The notes: generated from the letters alone by a model not told the origin. A DNA stretch of 64,000 nt from an uncultured Opitutaceae bacterium (GCA_951813085.1 OX638348.1:3543627-3607626), one strand, 5' to 3'. Positions 51,040 through 60,512 are shown, numbered from the stretch's first letter. Numbers and translations: made by a program.

Positions 51040-51867
51040 ATGAAATTTTGGTTCAAGAGACAAAGTCTAAGAATGGTCCCGGTTCCCCCGCTTAAGAGTA
51101 CCGACGTATTCATAATTGGAAACGGCCCGTCGTTAAATAACCATGATTTAAATAGACTGATAGGCGTCCCCACCTTCGCTTCAAACGCAATCTATCTGTT
51201 GTTCGATCGGGTACAATGGCGCCCTGACTATTACAGCTGCGTGGATACGGCGGTGCTTCCAGACCAAAAGGAGGAAATTAATCGCTGCATTAAAGAGTTG
51301 CGAAAAACGACTTTCTTTTTCCCGAACCAAATCTTCACTCACGATGATTCACTCAACGCAACAAGCGTTGATGAGATTATTCCGCCTCGCAGAAACGTTT
51401 GCTATTTCGAGACGTGCACTCTGAATCTCGAAGGGAGTCAGTCTGAGGTTTTCAGCCTGAAAGATGATCCGCATTTGGTTGAGCCGATGACTGTTACCCT
51501 AACGTTGATGCAACTAGCGGTTAAGCTTGGGGCTAGGCGGCTCTTCCTAATAGGCTGTGATACGGAATACTCGATTCCTGATGGAGCGGTTGTGCTGGAT
51601 AAAGACTCCGAGAGGGTAGACAAAAGAATTGTACTGGAGGATGATAGTGATCCAAACCATTTTGACCCGCGTTACTTTGGAAAAGGCCGAGTTTGGCACA
51701 CACCCAATCCAGAATTGATGATCCACCACTATGAGAAATCGTATGAAATTTGTCTCCAAAATGGCATCGAGGTCTTCAATGCAGGTATCGGTGGCAAGCT
51801 AGACGTGTTTCCAAGAGTCGACTTCGATGAGGCCGTTGCGGGTTGCATGCGGAGAGGCCACAAGTGA
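51040..51867 (+). CDS. GNGPSL-domain (DUF115/MptE-like) protein of the glycan locus
   Basis: 275 residues. DVFIIGNGPSLNNHDLNRL, then FASNAIYLLFDRVQWRPDYY, LFLIGCDTEYSIP, DPNHFDPRYFG and FNAGIGGKLDVFPRVDFDEA match the middle domain of the 826-residue fusion at 34803, in the same order. The fold is probably Rossmann-like, related to DUF115/MptE and sialyltransferase-like proteins. It overlaps the next GT2 gene (GTGA). A role as glycosyltransferase or glycan modifier is likely; substrate unknown. Confidence 0.72.
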   Translation: MKFWFKRQSLRMVPVPPLKSTDVFIIGNGPSLNNHDLNRLIGVPTFASNAIYLLFDRVQWRPDYYSCVDTAVLPDQKEEINRCIKELRKTTFFFPNQIFTHDDSLNATSVDEIIPPRRNVCYFETCTLNLEGSQSEVFSLKDDPHLVEPMTVTLTLMQLAVKLGARRLFLIGCDTEYSIPDGAVVLDKDSERVDKRIVLEDDSDPNHFDPRYFGKGRVWHTPNPELMIHHYEKSYEICLQNGIEVFNAGIGGKLDVFPRVDFDEAVAGCMRRGHK

Positions 51868-52736
51868 GCGGTGCTGAACTGTCAATATCCATTGTCGTTC
51901 CTTCGTATCAACAAGGAACTTTCATCGATGCATGTCTAGACAGCATTCTCTCCCAATCGTATTCAAACGTCGAAATTATTGCGTTTGATTCAGAATCGAC
52001 GGATGACACATTAGAAGTGCTGGAGCGGTACCGAGATCGCGTCGAAGTGATTGTGGAAAAAGACCTGGGCCAAGCGCATGCGATCAACAAAGGGCTACGA
52101 CGATGCAAAGGGGATGTGATAGGCTTCCTCAATAGCGATGATCTTTTACTTCCTGGGAGCCTCGAGAAGGTAGCTGACTACTGGGGAAAGGTGCCTTCAA
52201 CTGATTTGTTGTATGGGAAAGCTAAATACATAGACATCTTGGGGGACACAATTGGAGATTATCGTACAGCCGAATGGGATCTGGAGAAATTTTATGGAGA
52301 ATGCTTCATCTGCCAGCCGGCTGCATTTTGGAGCAGACGAATTATGAATGAGATTGGATTGCTAGACCAGTGCCTTAATTGTAGTTTGGACTATGATTAT
52401 TGGCTCCGAATTGCCCAAGCAGGCGGTAGTGTTTGTTCAACGGATGATTATTTGGCTTGTTCAAGGGACTATTCTGCAACAAAAACTCGCAGTTTGAGAG
52501 GCCAAATTTTCATTGAAAATTTCCAGATATCTTTGAGGCGACTAGGTTATATACATCGGTCGTGGATATCTCAATACTTGAATTATTTAAAGTATGAAAG
52601 AAAAGGATTCGCCTCGATATTCGTCCCTTCCTATGGTGAAGCTCAGACTCGATTTGCGTCGATATTGGAATTCTTTTCATCATTCTTAGCTAAAGACGTG
52701 TATCAAACACAATACCCGTATAGGCGGATTGTTTGA
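51864..52736 (+). CDS. Glycosyltransferase family 2
   Basis: 290 residues from GTG 51864, which overlaps the upstream stop (GTGA); a TTG at 51843 is less likely. SISIVVPSYQQGTFIDACLD, NVEIIAFDSESTDDT, GDVIGFLNSDDLLLPGSLEK (the D-D metal site) and CSLDYDYWLRIAQAGG are classic GT-A fold GT2 motifs. Soluble or peripheral; it probably adds one residue of the surface glycan. Confidence 0.9.
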   Translation: MSGAELSISIVVPSYQQGTFIDACLDSILSQSYSNVEIIAFDSESTDDTLEVLERYRDRVEVIVEKDLGQAHAINKGLRRCKGDVIGFLNSDDLLLPGSLEKVADYWGKVPSTDLLYGKAKYIDILGDTIGDYRTAEWDLEKFYGECFICQPAAFWSRRIMNEIGLLDQCLNCSLDYDYWLRIAQAGGSVCSTDDYLACSRDYSATKTRSLRGQIFIENFQISLRRLGYIHRSWISQYLNYLKYERKGFASIFVPSYGEAQTRFASILEFFSSFLAKDVYQTQYPYRRIV

Positions 52737-52755
52737 TCGCGAAAGGAGTAGGTGA

Positions 52756-54483
52756 ATGAATATCCTCATCGATTTGCGCTGGATGACGATTGGAAAAGCC
52801 GGCGGAATGGAGCAGCTGGCATTCGAGCTGGTCGCGTCGATTGGTCGAATTTGTCGAGAAGGGATCGTGTTCGTGTATTGCCCGCAACGAACGTTTCGAG
52901 AATGGCGATTCGATTCCCCGAGCGTCGTCCAGTGTATTGACAGTGATGTGACAACGCTCGTCCCACAGGCCTCGCTTTTAGCCTACAATGGAAACGGGGC
53001 CGTGAGCCCGAGCTGTAAGCTCGGGTGCGTTCTAAATGATTACGGCGCGAGCTCCGTAGAGAGAGTTGCCGACATCGATCTGGTTCATTCAATTGGCGGC
53101 TACATTTCACCGGAATTGCGTCAGTACCGTCATGTACTGACGATTCTGGATTTGCAGCACGTCCACTTCCCCGAGTTTTTCTCCCCTGACGAAATCCGTG
53201 CTCGCGAGCAAAACCACGCGGAAGCAATCAGGATTAGCGAACGAGTGATCTGCATATCGGAAGCGGTGAAGCGCGACGTGATTCGTCATTTTAAGGTTGA
53301 AGAAGAAAAGCTGAGCGCGAGTTGGGTCATCCCGAGTGGCCATGCCTGGTTGCGGCCCTCGAAGAGGCTCGTTGAAAAGGTCTTAGGTCCCTTGCGGGCG
53401 CCGACCGATTTCCTGCTATTCCCTTCGCACGCTTGGCTTCACAAGAACCACGCGAGGCTCGTCGATGCCTTTGCAATCGTCCGAGAGTCATTCCCGAATT
53501 TGACGTTGGTTTTTACAGGAGGCGAAATAGGGGAGAGCCACCCTGCAAAAACTCAGATTGAGCGACACAATCTGAGCGAATCTGTCGTCCATCTGGGCTA
53601 CTGCACTCCGCTGGAGATTCGCTGCTTGTTGGAAAGGGCTCAGGCCTTGGTCTATCCTTCTCTATTCGAAGGATTTGGACTACCGGTTGCGGAAGCGATA
53701 CTTGCGGGGACGCCCGTTGTTTGCTCGGATATTGCGCCGCTAAATGAAATTGGGGGCGAAGCGCTGGTTACCTTTGATCCGACCGATGAGAAAGATATCG
53801 CCCGCAAAATTATCTCAGTCCTTCAAGACGATACGCTTCGAAATGAGAAACTAGCATTGTGCAAAGAACGCAGGTCCTTGTTCTCGCCGGATACTCTGGG
53901 GCTGCAAATATTGAACACGTATCGCGAGGCTTGCGGGCTCGACTTGATTGATTCGGTTGAATCGGATTGGAAGCCTAACCTGAAGCATGAACTCGCCCGA
54001 CACTGGGTGAGACGCAGCGATCGGAATAGAAAGGAAGGGCAGCGATTGCTTGGGTTGTTCGACTGGTTTCGAGCCCTCCTGAATTCACCTCGTTTGGCAT
54101 TGAGCGGAATCGGGAAGCGGAAGGAGCCACTGCCGGGGCCCTTTCGTGGACGTTATGGCGATGGCTGGATCGGGACGGAGTTCGAGGAATGGCTTATGGT
54201 TCCGGAAGGAGCGTCGGGACTCGAGATTGATTTAGAGGGTCGGCCCGCGGCTTGCGACGGCCAAGTCGGTTTTCAGATTCATATGGAAGGCAAACACACG
54301 TACGAGGGGTCGATCACGGATGGAGCGACCGAGACTGTAGTAGTTAATTTGCCAGAGTCGCCGCCGGAAATCAGCTCGATCCACATCCGATGCGACCATT
54401 CATTCACTCCTCGGGAAATTGGAGCGAGTGATGATTCCCGAAAGCTGTCTCTAAAATTGAATTGCATCCGCTGGCGTCGCTAG
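52756..54483 (+). CDS. GT4 glycosyltransferase with C-terminal extension
   Basis: 575 residues. ATG 52756 is preceded by AAAGGAG (spacing about 7), a good ribosome binding site for this genome. The GT-B core runs to about residue 390: MNILIDLRWMTIGKAGGMEQ, VICISEAVKRDVIRHF, FLLFPSHAWLHKNHARLVDA, and the E-x7-E motif in LFEGFGLPVAEAILAGTPVV. The last 170 residues (from about 400) form a separate, partly beta-rich domain with W-I-G-T-E-F-E-E-W and a strand-rich end, perhaps carbohydrate-binding. Convergent with the epimerase, with a four-base overlap at the 3' ends. Confidence 0.88.
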   Translation: MNILIDLRWMTIGKAGGMEQLAFELVASIGRICREGIVFVYCPQRTFREWRFDSPSVVQCIDSDVTTLVPQASLLAYNGNGAVSPSCKLGCVLNDYGASSVERVADIDLVHSIGGYISPELRQYRHVLTILDLQHVHFPEFFSPDEIRAREQNHAEAIRISERVICISEAVKRDVIRHFKVEEEKLSASWVIPSGHAWLRPSKRLVEKVLGPLRAPTDFLLFPSHAWLHKNHARLVDAFAIVRESFPNLTLVFTGGEIGESHPAKTQIERHNLSESVVHLGYCTPLEIRCLLERAQALVYPSLFEGFGLPVAEAILAGTPVVCSDIAPLNEIGGEALVTFDPTDEKDIARKIISVLQDDTLRNEKLALCKERRSLFSPDTLGLQILNTYREACGLDLIDSVESDWKPNLKHELARHWVRRSDRNRKEGQRLLGLFDWFRALLNSPRLALSGIGKRKEPLPGPFRGRYGDGWIGTEFEEWLMVPEGASGLEIDLEGRPAACDGQVGFQIHMEGKHTYEGSITDGATETVVVNLPESPPEISSIHIRCDHSFTPREIGASDDSRKLSLKLNCIRWRR

Positions 54484-55484
54484 CGGGAATCGGTTCGCCA
54501 AGAATCGGGTAGGTTCTTCTCAATCTCGATCTTCCCAAATCGCTCCGGCGTACCGGGTTCCGCGCTCAATGCCCAGTCGGCCATTCTTCCAATACCTACC
54601 TCCAAGGAGATGGGCTCCGGGCAATCGAAGAACTGCCGAATCTTCTCGTGGTCCGCGTACGCGTCGACCACTTCGTTTCGGGCCGCTAGATGCTGGATGG
54701 AATTGGGCTTGCCCATCGCCTTGGAAACCTCTTGGGCGAGTTCGAGAACCGTGTAGGGCTGATCGGCGCCGATGTTGAACGCCTCCTGGTAAGCCTTCGG
54801 ATTGCGTGGAGACCGAGCCATGAGCGGGGCGACGTCGTCGATGTACGAGAAGGCCCGTGTCTGCTGGCCGTCCCCGAAGATGGTCATCGCCTCACCGTTG
54901 AGGAGCTGGTGTATGAAGATGCCGATCACATTCCTGTATTTGTCGGCGATATTTTGGCGCGGGCCATAGACGTTGTGCGGGCGGAATACGATGTAGTTGG
55001 CGCCGAACATCTCGTGGGCCGCCTTCAAATCTAGCTCGAAAGCGTATTTGGAAATCCCGTACGGATCCTCTGGCTGCGGTGTCAGCGATTCCATCATAGG
55101 CACCTGATTCGCGCCGTAAACCGCGATCGAAGAGGCGAACACGAAGCACCTGACGTCGTGATTGACCGCCTGATTGAGCAGATTGATCGATGCCAGCAGG
55201 TTGGTCTTGTAATTGTACGAGCGTATGAAGTGGGACAAACCTTCCGCGGCGTAGGCGCCGAGATGATACACGTAGTCGAAGGAACCGCTGGCCCAAAGCG
55301 AAGCGACAAATGCCTCGTCCCTCAAGTCACCTTCGATAAACGAGCACGCTTTCGGAACGTTTTCGATTCGCCCCCCGCTCAAGTTGTCGGTGGCTACCAC
55401 GTCCATCCCGAGAGCGATGCAATGCTCGGCGACATGCGAGCCGATGAAGCCAGCAGCTCCGGTTACCAGGACGCGTTCGTTCAT
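54480..55484 (-). CDS. NAD-dependent sugar-nucleotide epimerase (GalE/WbpP-like SDR)
   Basis: 334 residues. VLVTGAAGFIGSHVAEHCIA, YHLGAYAAEGLSHFIRSYNY, FASSIAVYG, the Y-G-I-S-K active site (DPYGISKYAFELDLK), RPHNVYGPRQN and TRAFSYIDDVAPL are UDP-sugar 4-epimerase-type motifs. It overlaps gmd by four bases, so the pair may make a GDP- or UDP-sugar for the glycan. It is not clearly GDP-fucose synthase (fcl). Confidence 0.87.
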   Translation of the reverse strand: MNERVLVTGAAGFIGSHVAEHCIALGMDVVATDNLSGGRIENVPKACSFIEGDLRDEAFVASLWASGSFDYVYHLGAYAAEGLSHFIRSYNYKTNLLASINLLNQAVNHDVRCFVFASSIAVYGANQVPMMESLTPQPEDPYGISKYAFELDLKAAHEMFGANYIVFRPHNVYGPRQNIADKYRNVIGIFIHQLLNGEAMTIFGDGQQTRAFSYIDDVAPLMARSPRNPKAYQEAFNIGADQPYTVLELAQEVSKAMGKPNSIQHLAARNEVVDAYADHEKIRQFFDCPEPISLEVGIGRMADWALSAEPGTPERFGKIEIEKNLPDSWRTDSR

Positions 55485-56503
55485 GATTTGCTGGATTGGT
55501 TTGCTCGCTCGTGATCGATCATTTTCGAGATAAATTCGTCGAGCGCGGTTTTAGGGACCCAACCGAGTTGCTCTCGAGCTTTAGACGCGTCGCCGCAGGT
55601 CCCTGCGATATCCCCAGGTCGGTAAAAACGTTTTTCAATATTCACTAGCGTGCGTTGCGTCTCTGTGTCGCGGCCCTCTTCAGCAAGTCCTTCACCCGTC
55701 CATTCCAATTTGATCCCGACTTTGTTGAATGCGATTTCCACAAATTCTTTCACTGAGTGGAGTTGACCGGTAGCGAACACGTAGTCGTCGGGCGATTCGC
55801 GCTCCATCATTTGCGTTATGCCCTCCATGTAGTCTCCCGCATAGCCCCAGTCGCGTTGAGCGTGGATGTTGCCGAGCGACAGCGTTTCGTCGCCCCCATT
55901 CGCGATTCGAACCACCGATTGTATAATTTTCTTGGTTACGAATTGCTCTCCCCTATATTCGCTTTCATGGTTGAATAGGATAGCGGTGGCAGCCCATAGT
56001 CCGTAGTGCTTGCGATAGGCATTCACGAGCTGAAATCCGAATGCCTTGGTCAGGCCGTAGGGGCTTTGAGGATTGGGAGCGGTCAGTTCAGATTGCTGGC
56101 CGTCCACCAGATCGCCGAACATTTCAGAGCTGCCTGTAAACAGAAGTTTGGTTTGAGGGGATTTGTCTCGTATGGACGTCGCGATATTCGTCAATCCTAG
56201 CACATTGCTTTCGATTGTCTCGCGCGGGTGATTGATGCTACGGGCGACTGAGCTCTGCGCGGCGAGATGATAAACCTGATCGAATTGGCCCTCGCTAATG
56301 AGTGTGTCGATCGGGGCTTTTTCCGCTATATTGACGACTCGCAGTTCGATCTTGTCGCGGACGTCTTCTTCAAGGTGGGCGAGCGTGCCCAGGTCGCTCG
56401 ATTTTGTTATGCCATGAACCTCGTAACCCTTCTCGATCAGAATCCTAGATAGGAATAGCCCATCCTGGCCTCCGATGCCGGTTATCAATGCCTTGTTGCT
56501 CAC
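55481..56503 (-). CDS. gmd: GDP-mannose 4,6-dehydratase
   Basis: 340 residues. ALITGIGGQDGLFLSRILIE is the Gmd-specific cofactor loop; YHLAAQSSVARSINHPRETI, TGSSEMFGD (catalytic), PYGLTKAFGFQLVNAYRKHY, LFNHESEYRGEQFVTKKI and ATGQLHSVKEFVEIAF follow the family. Converts GDP-mannose to GDP-4-keto-6-deoxymannose, precursor of fucose, rhamnose or perosamine. First gene of the pair; tRNA-Gly lies just upstream. Confidence 0.93.
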   Translation of the reverse strand: MSNKALITGIGGQDGLFLSRILIEKGYEVHGITKSSDLGTLAHLEEDVRDKIELRVVNIAEKAPIDTLISEGQFDQVYHLAAQSSVARSINHPRETIESNVLGLTNIATSIRDKSPQTKLLFTGSSEMFGDLVDGQQSELTAPNPQSPYGLTKAFGFQLVNAYRKHYGLWAATAILFNHESEYRGEQFVTKKIIQSVVRIANGGDETLSLGNIHAQRDWGYAGDYMEGITQMMERESPDDYVFATGQLHSVKEFVEIAFNKVGIKLEWTGEGLAEEGRDTETQRTLVNIEKRFYRPGDIAGTCGDASKAREQLGWVPKTALDEFISKMIDHERANQSSKS

Positions 56504-56567
56504 TCGGTCTTAGTCTGTCCGTTATCCTTGATGTGGTCTGCTCCGCTTGGGAGGATCGAGTGGAAAA

Positions 56568-56641
56568 TGGTGCGGGTAGACAGAATCGAACTGACGCAAC
56601 CAGCTTGGAAGGCTGGGGTTCTACCACTAAACTATACCCGC
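56568..56641 (-). tRNA. tRNA-Gly (anticodon TCC)
   Basis: The minus strand folds as a full cloverleaf: acceptor GCGGGTA / TACCCGC, D arm TAGTTTAGTGGTAGAAC, anticodon stem CCAGC / GCTGG with loop CTTCCAA (anticodon TCC), T arm with GTTCGATTC, discriminator A and encoded CCA (56568-56570). It reads GGA/GGG codons. It lies between gmd and a non-coding region at the right edge of the glycan locus. Confidence 0.96.
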
Positions 56642-57159
56642 GATAGAATTGAGAGGCTTAAAATCAAACGGATCGACTTCAGGTCAAGTTCTTTTCTCAG
56701 GCCACTTTGGAGCGGATTGGCTCTTCGGGAAGGAATACGCATCGAGGAGAATGCTCAAAAGTGATTCAAAAACCGCAATTCCACACGCCGTTGTAGGTAT
56801 TGAAATTGTGTGTACGTACATATTCTTAGGATGAACTGCCAGCGGCACGGATAGACTTAAATTTGCAATAGTGTACTCTCTTTCGGGGTTTAAGAACTCA
56901 TTGGATCGTCTCTTCGGAGACAGCTAGGGTAACAGCAGGCTTATATCCTTTGAGAACTTTTACTCACATACAAGAGTTGGATTCCTGGGCCGACGATCTC
57001 TGATCGTCGGCTCTTCTTGTATCTAGGCAGGACGAGCGAACGCCTTCAGGGGAAGCATCGCAAGGGTCCGCATTGCCGGTAAGCAGATCGTATTTGCCCC
57101 TCGCTTTTACCCTTTGATTTCCGTTGCTTTGGCAGACCAATCCTGAACTATCGGATTCC
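56642..57159. other. 518-base non-coding region before hflK with a nested hairpin
   Basis: No convincing ORF. The right half holds a strong nested hairpin (56968-57020), listed separately, and further short self-complementary stretches. It may contain the hflK promoter and leader or a small RNA. I could not match it to 6S, SRP, tmRNA or RNase P RNA by eye. Confidence 0.55.
56968..57020 (+). promoter_or_regulatory. Nested hairpin upstream of hflK (leader element, small RNA or terminator)
   Basis: A perfect 10-bp stem GCCGACGATC / GATCGTCGGC (56989-56998 with 57002-57011) has a TCT loop. Outside it, ATACAAGA on the left and TCTTGTAT on the right pair as an outer stem. TCTTCTTGT follows the inner stem. 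No plus-strand gene precedes it within 500 bases, so a plain terminator is less likely than a leader structure of hflK or an independent small RNA. Confidence 0.45.
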
Positions 57160-58152
57160 ATGAGCGAGAATATTGAATTCAATCTGCCGAACAACTTCCG
57201 CGAGCTGAAAGCGCGGGCGCGTTCCTTTATCTGGATCGGAGTCGTAGCGTTCCTCCTCGTTGCCGGCTTCACAATGGTCTATACCGTCGAGGCTCAGTCC
57301 CAAGGTGTCGTGCTTCGATTCGGAAAGTATGTGAGCACGGTCGATCCGGGCTTGAGGATCAAGATGCCCTTTGGCATCGACCGGGTCTACATCGTTCAGG
57401 TTAAGCGGCAATTGAAGCAGGAATTCGGATTTGGGACACGCGGGGGCTCGAATCCAACCCAGTTCAACACCTCCCAAACCGAGCGCAATTTCGAGCGCAG
57501 CATGGTGACAGGCGATCTCAACGCGGCGACGGTCGAGTGGATTGTGCAATACCGAGTACGCGATCCGCAGCTCTTCCTGTTCAAGGTGCGCGAGCCGGAA
57601 GATACCTTGAGAGACATCTCTGAGTCGGTGATGAGAACCGTAGTGGGAGATCGGACGGTCGACGAGGTCATCACGATCGGCCGCCAAGAAATCGAAGGTG
57701 AAGCGCTTCTCAGTATGCAGGAGCTCGTCGACAAGTACGAGCTCGGGCTGAGCATCGACCAAGTGCAGCTCAAGGACGTAAATCCGCCGCAGCCCGTTCA
57801 GCCGTCTTTCAACGAAGTCAACCAGGCCCAACAGGAGCGGGAAAGATTGATCAATGTCGCAAACGGCGAGTACAACAAGGTCGTCCCTCGCGCCCGAGGT
57901 GAAGCGGAGCAGAAAATCCAGGCCGCAGAGGGCTACGCTCTCAAGCGCGTGAACGAAGCTGAAGGTGACGTGGCTCGATTCAACGCCGTCCTGAAGGAGT
58001 ACATCAAGGCGCCCGAAGTGACTAAGAGACGCCTCTATTTGGAAACCATGAACGAAGTCCTCCCGAAAATGGGAAAGAAAATCATAATCGATGCGGAGGC
58101 GCAGCAAATCCTCCCGTTGCTTCAACTCAACCAGGAAACCCTATCACGCTAA
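57160..58152 (+). CDS. hflK: FtsH protease regulator HflK
   Basis: From ATG 57160 (MSENIEFNLPNNFRELKARA) 330 residues; an upstream in-frame TTG is unlikely. One membrane helix (about 24-45), then the SPFH/prohibitin domain: SQGVVLRFGKYVSTVDPGLR, GDLNAATVEWIVQYRV, RTVVGDRTVDEVITIGRQEI. A charged helical C-terminal part contains ARGEAEQKIQAAEGYAL. With HflC it forms a large periplasm-facing cage around FtsH. Pairs with hflC four bases downstream. Confidence 0.93.
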   Translation: MSENIEFNLPNNFRELKARARSFIWIGVVAFLLVAGFTMVYTVEAQSQGVVLRFGKYVSTVDPGLRIKMPFGIDRVYIVQVKRQLKQEFGFGTRGGSNPTQFNTSQTERNFERSMVTGDLNAATVEWIVQYRVRDPQLFLFKVREPEDTLRDISESVMRTVVGDRTVDEVITIGRQEIEGEALLSMQELVDKYELGLSIDQVQLKDVNPPQPVQPSFNEVNQAQQERERLINVANGEYNKVVPRARGEAEQKIQAAEGYALKRVNEAEGDVARFNAVLKEYIKAPEVTKRRLYLETMNEVLPKMGKKIIIDAEAQQILPLLQLNQETLSR

Positions 58153-58156
58153 AGCC

Positions 58157-59119
58157 ATGAAAAACATAGCTGGATTTCTTATTTTCATACTAGGCATCGC
58201 CGCGATCGTGGTGCTATTCGCCTCCGCCTACACGGTCCCCGAGACCAAGCAGGCGATCATCACCCAATTCGGAAAGCCCGTTGGCGAGCCGATTACGAGA
58301 GCGGGCCTGCATTTCCGCACTCCCTTCGTGCAAGACGTCAACACCATTGAAAAGCGTATCTTGGAATGGGACGGGCGGGCCACGGAAATGCCCACCAAGG
58401 ACAAGACCTATATTCAGGTCGATACCTTTGGCCGTTGGCGCATTAGCGATGCGAAGCAGTACTTCTTGCGCCTCCGCGACGAAAGGAGCGCCCAATCTCG
58501 GCTCAACGATATCCTTGGCAGCGAAACGCGCAACGCCATCGCGAAGCACGAGCTCATCGAAGTGATTCGCACGACCAAGGATCGCGTCCCAAATAGGGAC
58601 TCATCGTTGGTGGACACTCCGGGCAATATTGGGATCTTGTATCCGATCACCCTGGGCCGAGCCAAGATCGAGCAGGAGATTTTCGAAAAGGCTGCGGCAA
58701 AACTTACCGATTTCGGTATCGAGCTGCTGGACGTACGCTTCAAGCGAATCAACTACAACAGCAGCGTGCGGGCTCGCATCTACGAGCGCATGATTAGCGA
58801 ACGCCAGCAAATCGCGGAGCGCTTCCGTTCCGAGGGAGCGGGCGAGGCAGCAAAGATCACCGGTAAAAAAGAGCGCGACCTTCAGGAGATCGAGTCGGAA
58901 GCCTACAAGCAAGTGTTGACGGTTCGAGGTGAAGCTGATGCGCGGGCGACCGAGATTTACGCGAACGCGTTCAACCAGTCCGAGAAATCCATCGAATTCT
59001 ACGAGTTCGTAAAGACCTTGGAAACCTACGAGCAGATGCTCGGGGACGATACGACGCTTATCCTATCGACGAACAGCGATATCTTCAAGTTTCTCAAAGA
59101 TATCGAGCCTAACGAATAG
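58157..59119 (+). CDS. hflC: FtsH protease regulator HflC
   Basis: 320 residues from ATG 58157; an in-frame start at 58091 inside hflK is spurious. N-terminal membrane helix (about 4-24), then the SPFH domain: VPETKQAIITQFGKPVGEPI, GLHFRTPFVQDVNTIEKRIL and DARATEIYANAFNQSEKSIEF at the C-terminal helix. Partner of HflK in the FtsH-modulating complex of the inner membrane. Confidence 0.95.
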   Translation: MKNIAGFLIFILGIAAIVVLFASAYTVPETKQAIITQFGKPVGEPITRAGLHFRTPFVQDVNTIEKRILEWDGRATEMPTKDKTYIQVDTFGRWRISDAKQYFLRLRDERSAQSRLNDILGSETRNAIAKHELIEVIRTTKDRVPNRDSSLVDTPGNIGILYPITLGRAKIEQEIFEKAAAKLTDFGIELLDVRFKRINYNSSVRARIYERMISERQQIAERFRSEGAGEAAKITGKKERDLQEIESEAYKQVLTVRGEADARATEIYANAFNQSEKSIEFYEFVKTLETYEQMLGDDTTLILSTNSDIFKFLKDIEPNE

Positions 59120-59147
59120 CGGGTCCGTTTGAAAGGAGGAGGGAGAC

Positions 59148-60409
59148 TTGCTGGATTCGCTCAAAATTGCCTGCGCTTTTTTAGTCCTGGCCGGAGTAGG
59201 GTATCAGTTGGCTCAATGGGCGGACCGGCTGTCGAAACCCGCCTCTGGCAGAGGGAGCGTTCCAGCCCCAATACCTATCCAAAAGGTCGAGAAATCGCCG
59301 GCTCCAGTTGCGGTGGACGATACGCCCAAAGGCCCAACCGATTCGATAGTCGCTTCTTTTCTGGATTCGGATCCTGCCGAAGGAAGGGCGACCTTGGGGA
59401 AAAAACTTACCGCGCTCGACGCAGACGAGCTGTTCATAGAAGCCCTTTCGTTCGACCTGCAGGATCGCAGAGCCTTCGATGCTGCGGGTCTGGCTATCGA
59501 GGCGATCGCTGAAATGGCCCCGACTCAAGCTCTTGAGTTGCTTTTCGCCCTATCTCCTTCGGAACGGGAAAAGCTCGTGACTTCCCTCGCGCGTGGTTGG
59601 GCGACGGGCGATACGGTTTCTGCGTGGAATTGGATAGATTCCTCCTGGATTGATATGGGAGGGGAGTTCATCGACCGAACGATTCAAAATCGTATGTTTC
59701 GGGAAGCTCTGGACGTGGTCCTGACAGAGCGCGGCGACTATCAGCTCGCCGTAAACCTGCTCAATAGCGTGGTCGAGCCGACCCTTCGGCTGGAGCTCGC
59801 GGACCAGATCGCGTTTCAAGTTGTATCCGAAAACCCTGCTCTAACCTTAGACCGGCTTGCATTCGAAGGCGGTGAGCTGGTGGACTCCGCGATAATGGAT
59901 GCCGTCATTGACGAGTGGGCGCAGCGAGACTCGAAGGGAGCGATGACATGGACCTTGGAAAATGAACGCCATGTTTCAAGCGCTGGCGCCCGGATGATCG
60001 CCAAAGACCTGCTACTCAATGGCGTCTATCAGGACTTGGCCAATTTCCATGGGGGATTGACGAGTACATACAAGCGCGATGCGGTCGCTTCAGAGAGCGC
60101 CCGCTTGCTTGCTCGACGCGATCCTAGCGATTCGATCGTTTGGCTTGGGGCTATCGAAATGCAGTCTACCCGATTGGATGCGTATTATGATTCTCTATAT
60201 ACGAAATCGGCCATGACGATTTTCGCAGTTCCGTGGACTACGCGGAAATGGCCCATAGCCATGCGGACCTTGACAGAAAGATTGTCCTCCTGGAGGCGCT
60301 CCAAAGCTGGACGCTTGTAGATCCGGATAAAGTAAAAACGTATCTAAACTCTGGTGACCCAATTTTTGAGAGCCCTGAGTTGGATTCGCTGAGAAGATCA
60401 CTAAACTAG
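59148..60409 (+). CDS. Hypothetical anchored helical protein, frameshifted near the 3' end
   Basis: TTG start at 59148 is decided by a strong AAAGGAGGAGGG just upstream (59133-59143, spacing about 5). The first frame runs to 60320 (390 codons): an N-terminal hydrophobic helix (LKIACAFLVLAGVGYQLA), a Pro-rich linker, then about 300 residues of short helical repeats. The last 43 codons look foreign. From 60191 the frame one base earlier is open to the TAG at 60407-60409 and reads GHDDFRSSVDYAEMAHSHAD to DSLRRSLN, in the same style as the rest. A one-base indel near 60192-60213 explains this. The family is not recognised; whether the shift is real, programmed or an error cannot be told here. Confidence 0.7.
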
Positions 60410-60512
60410 AGGGCTGACTTCGCCGGTGCCATTTGGATTCGAGCCGTTCGGGCTCGTTTCGTAAAAATGCGTGGTGGGCGACTTTTTCCTTAACATCAGC
60501 CCCCTCAGTCGC

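Noticed and set aside
56700-57120. 6S RNA, SRP RNA or tmRNA before hflK
   Set aside because: No conserved tmRNA ends, SRP tetraloop context or 6S bubble could be found by eye; only a generic hairpin is supported.
57148-58125. 325-residue ORF antisense to hflK
   Set aside because: Mirror of the hflK codons; the plus strand is a clear HflK.
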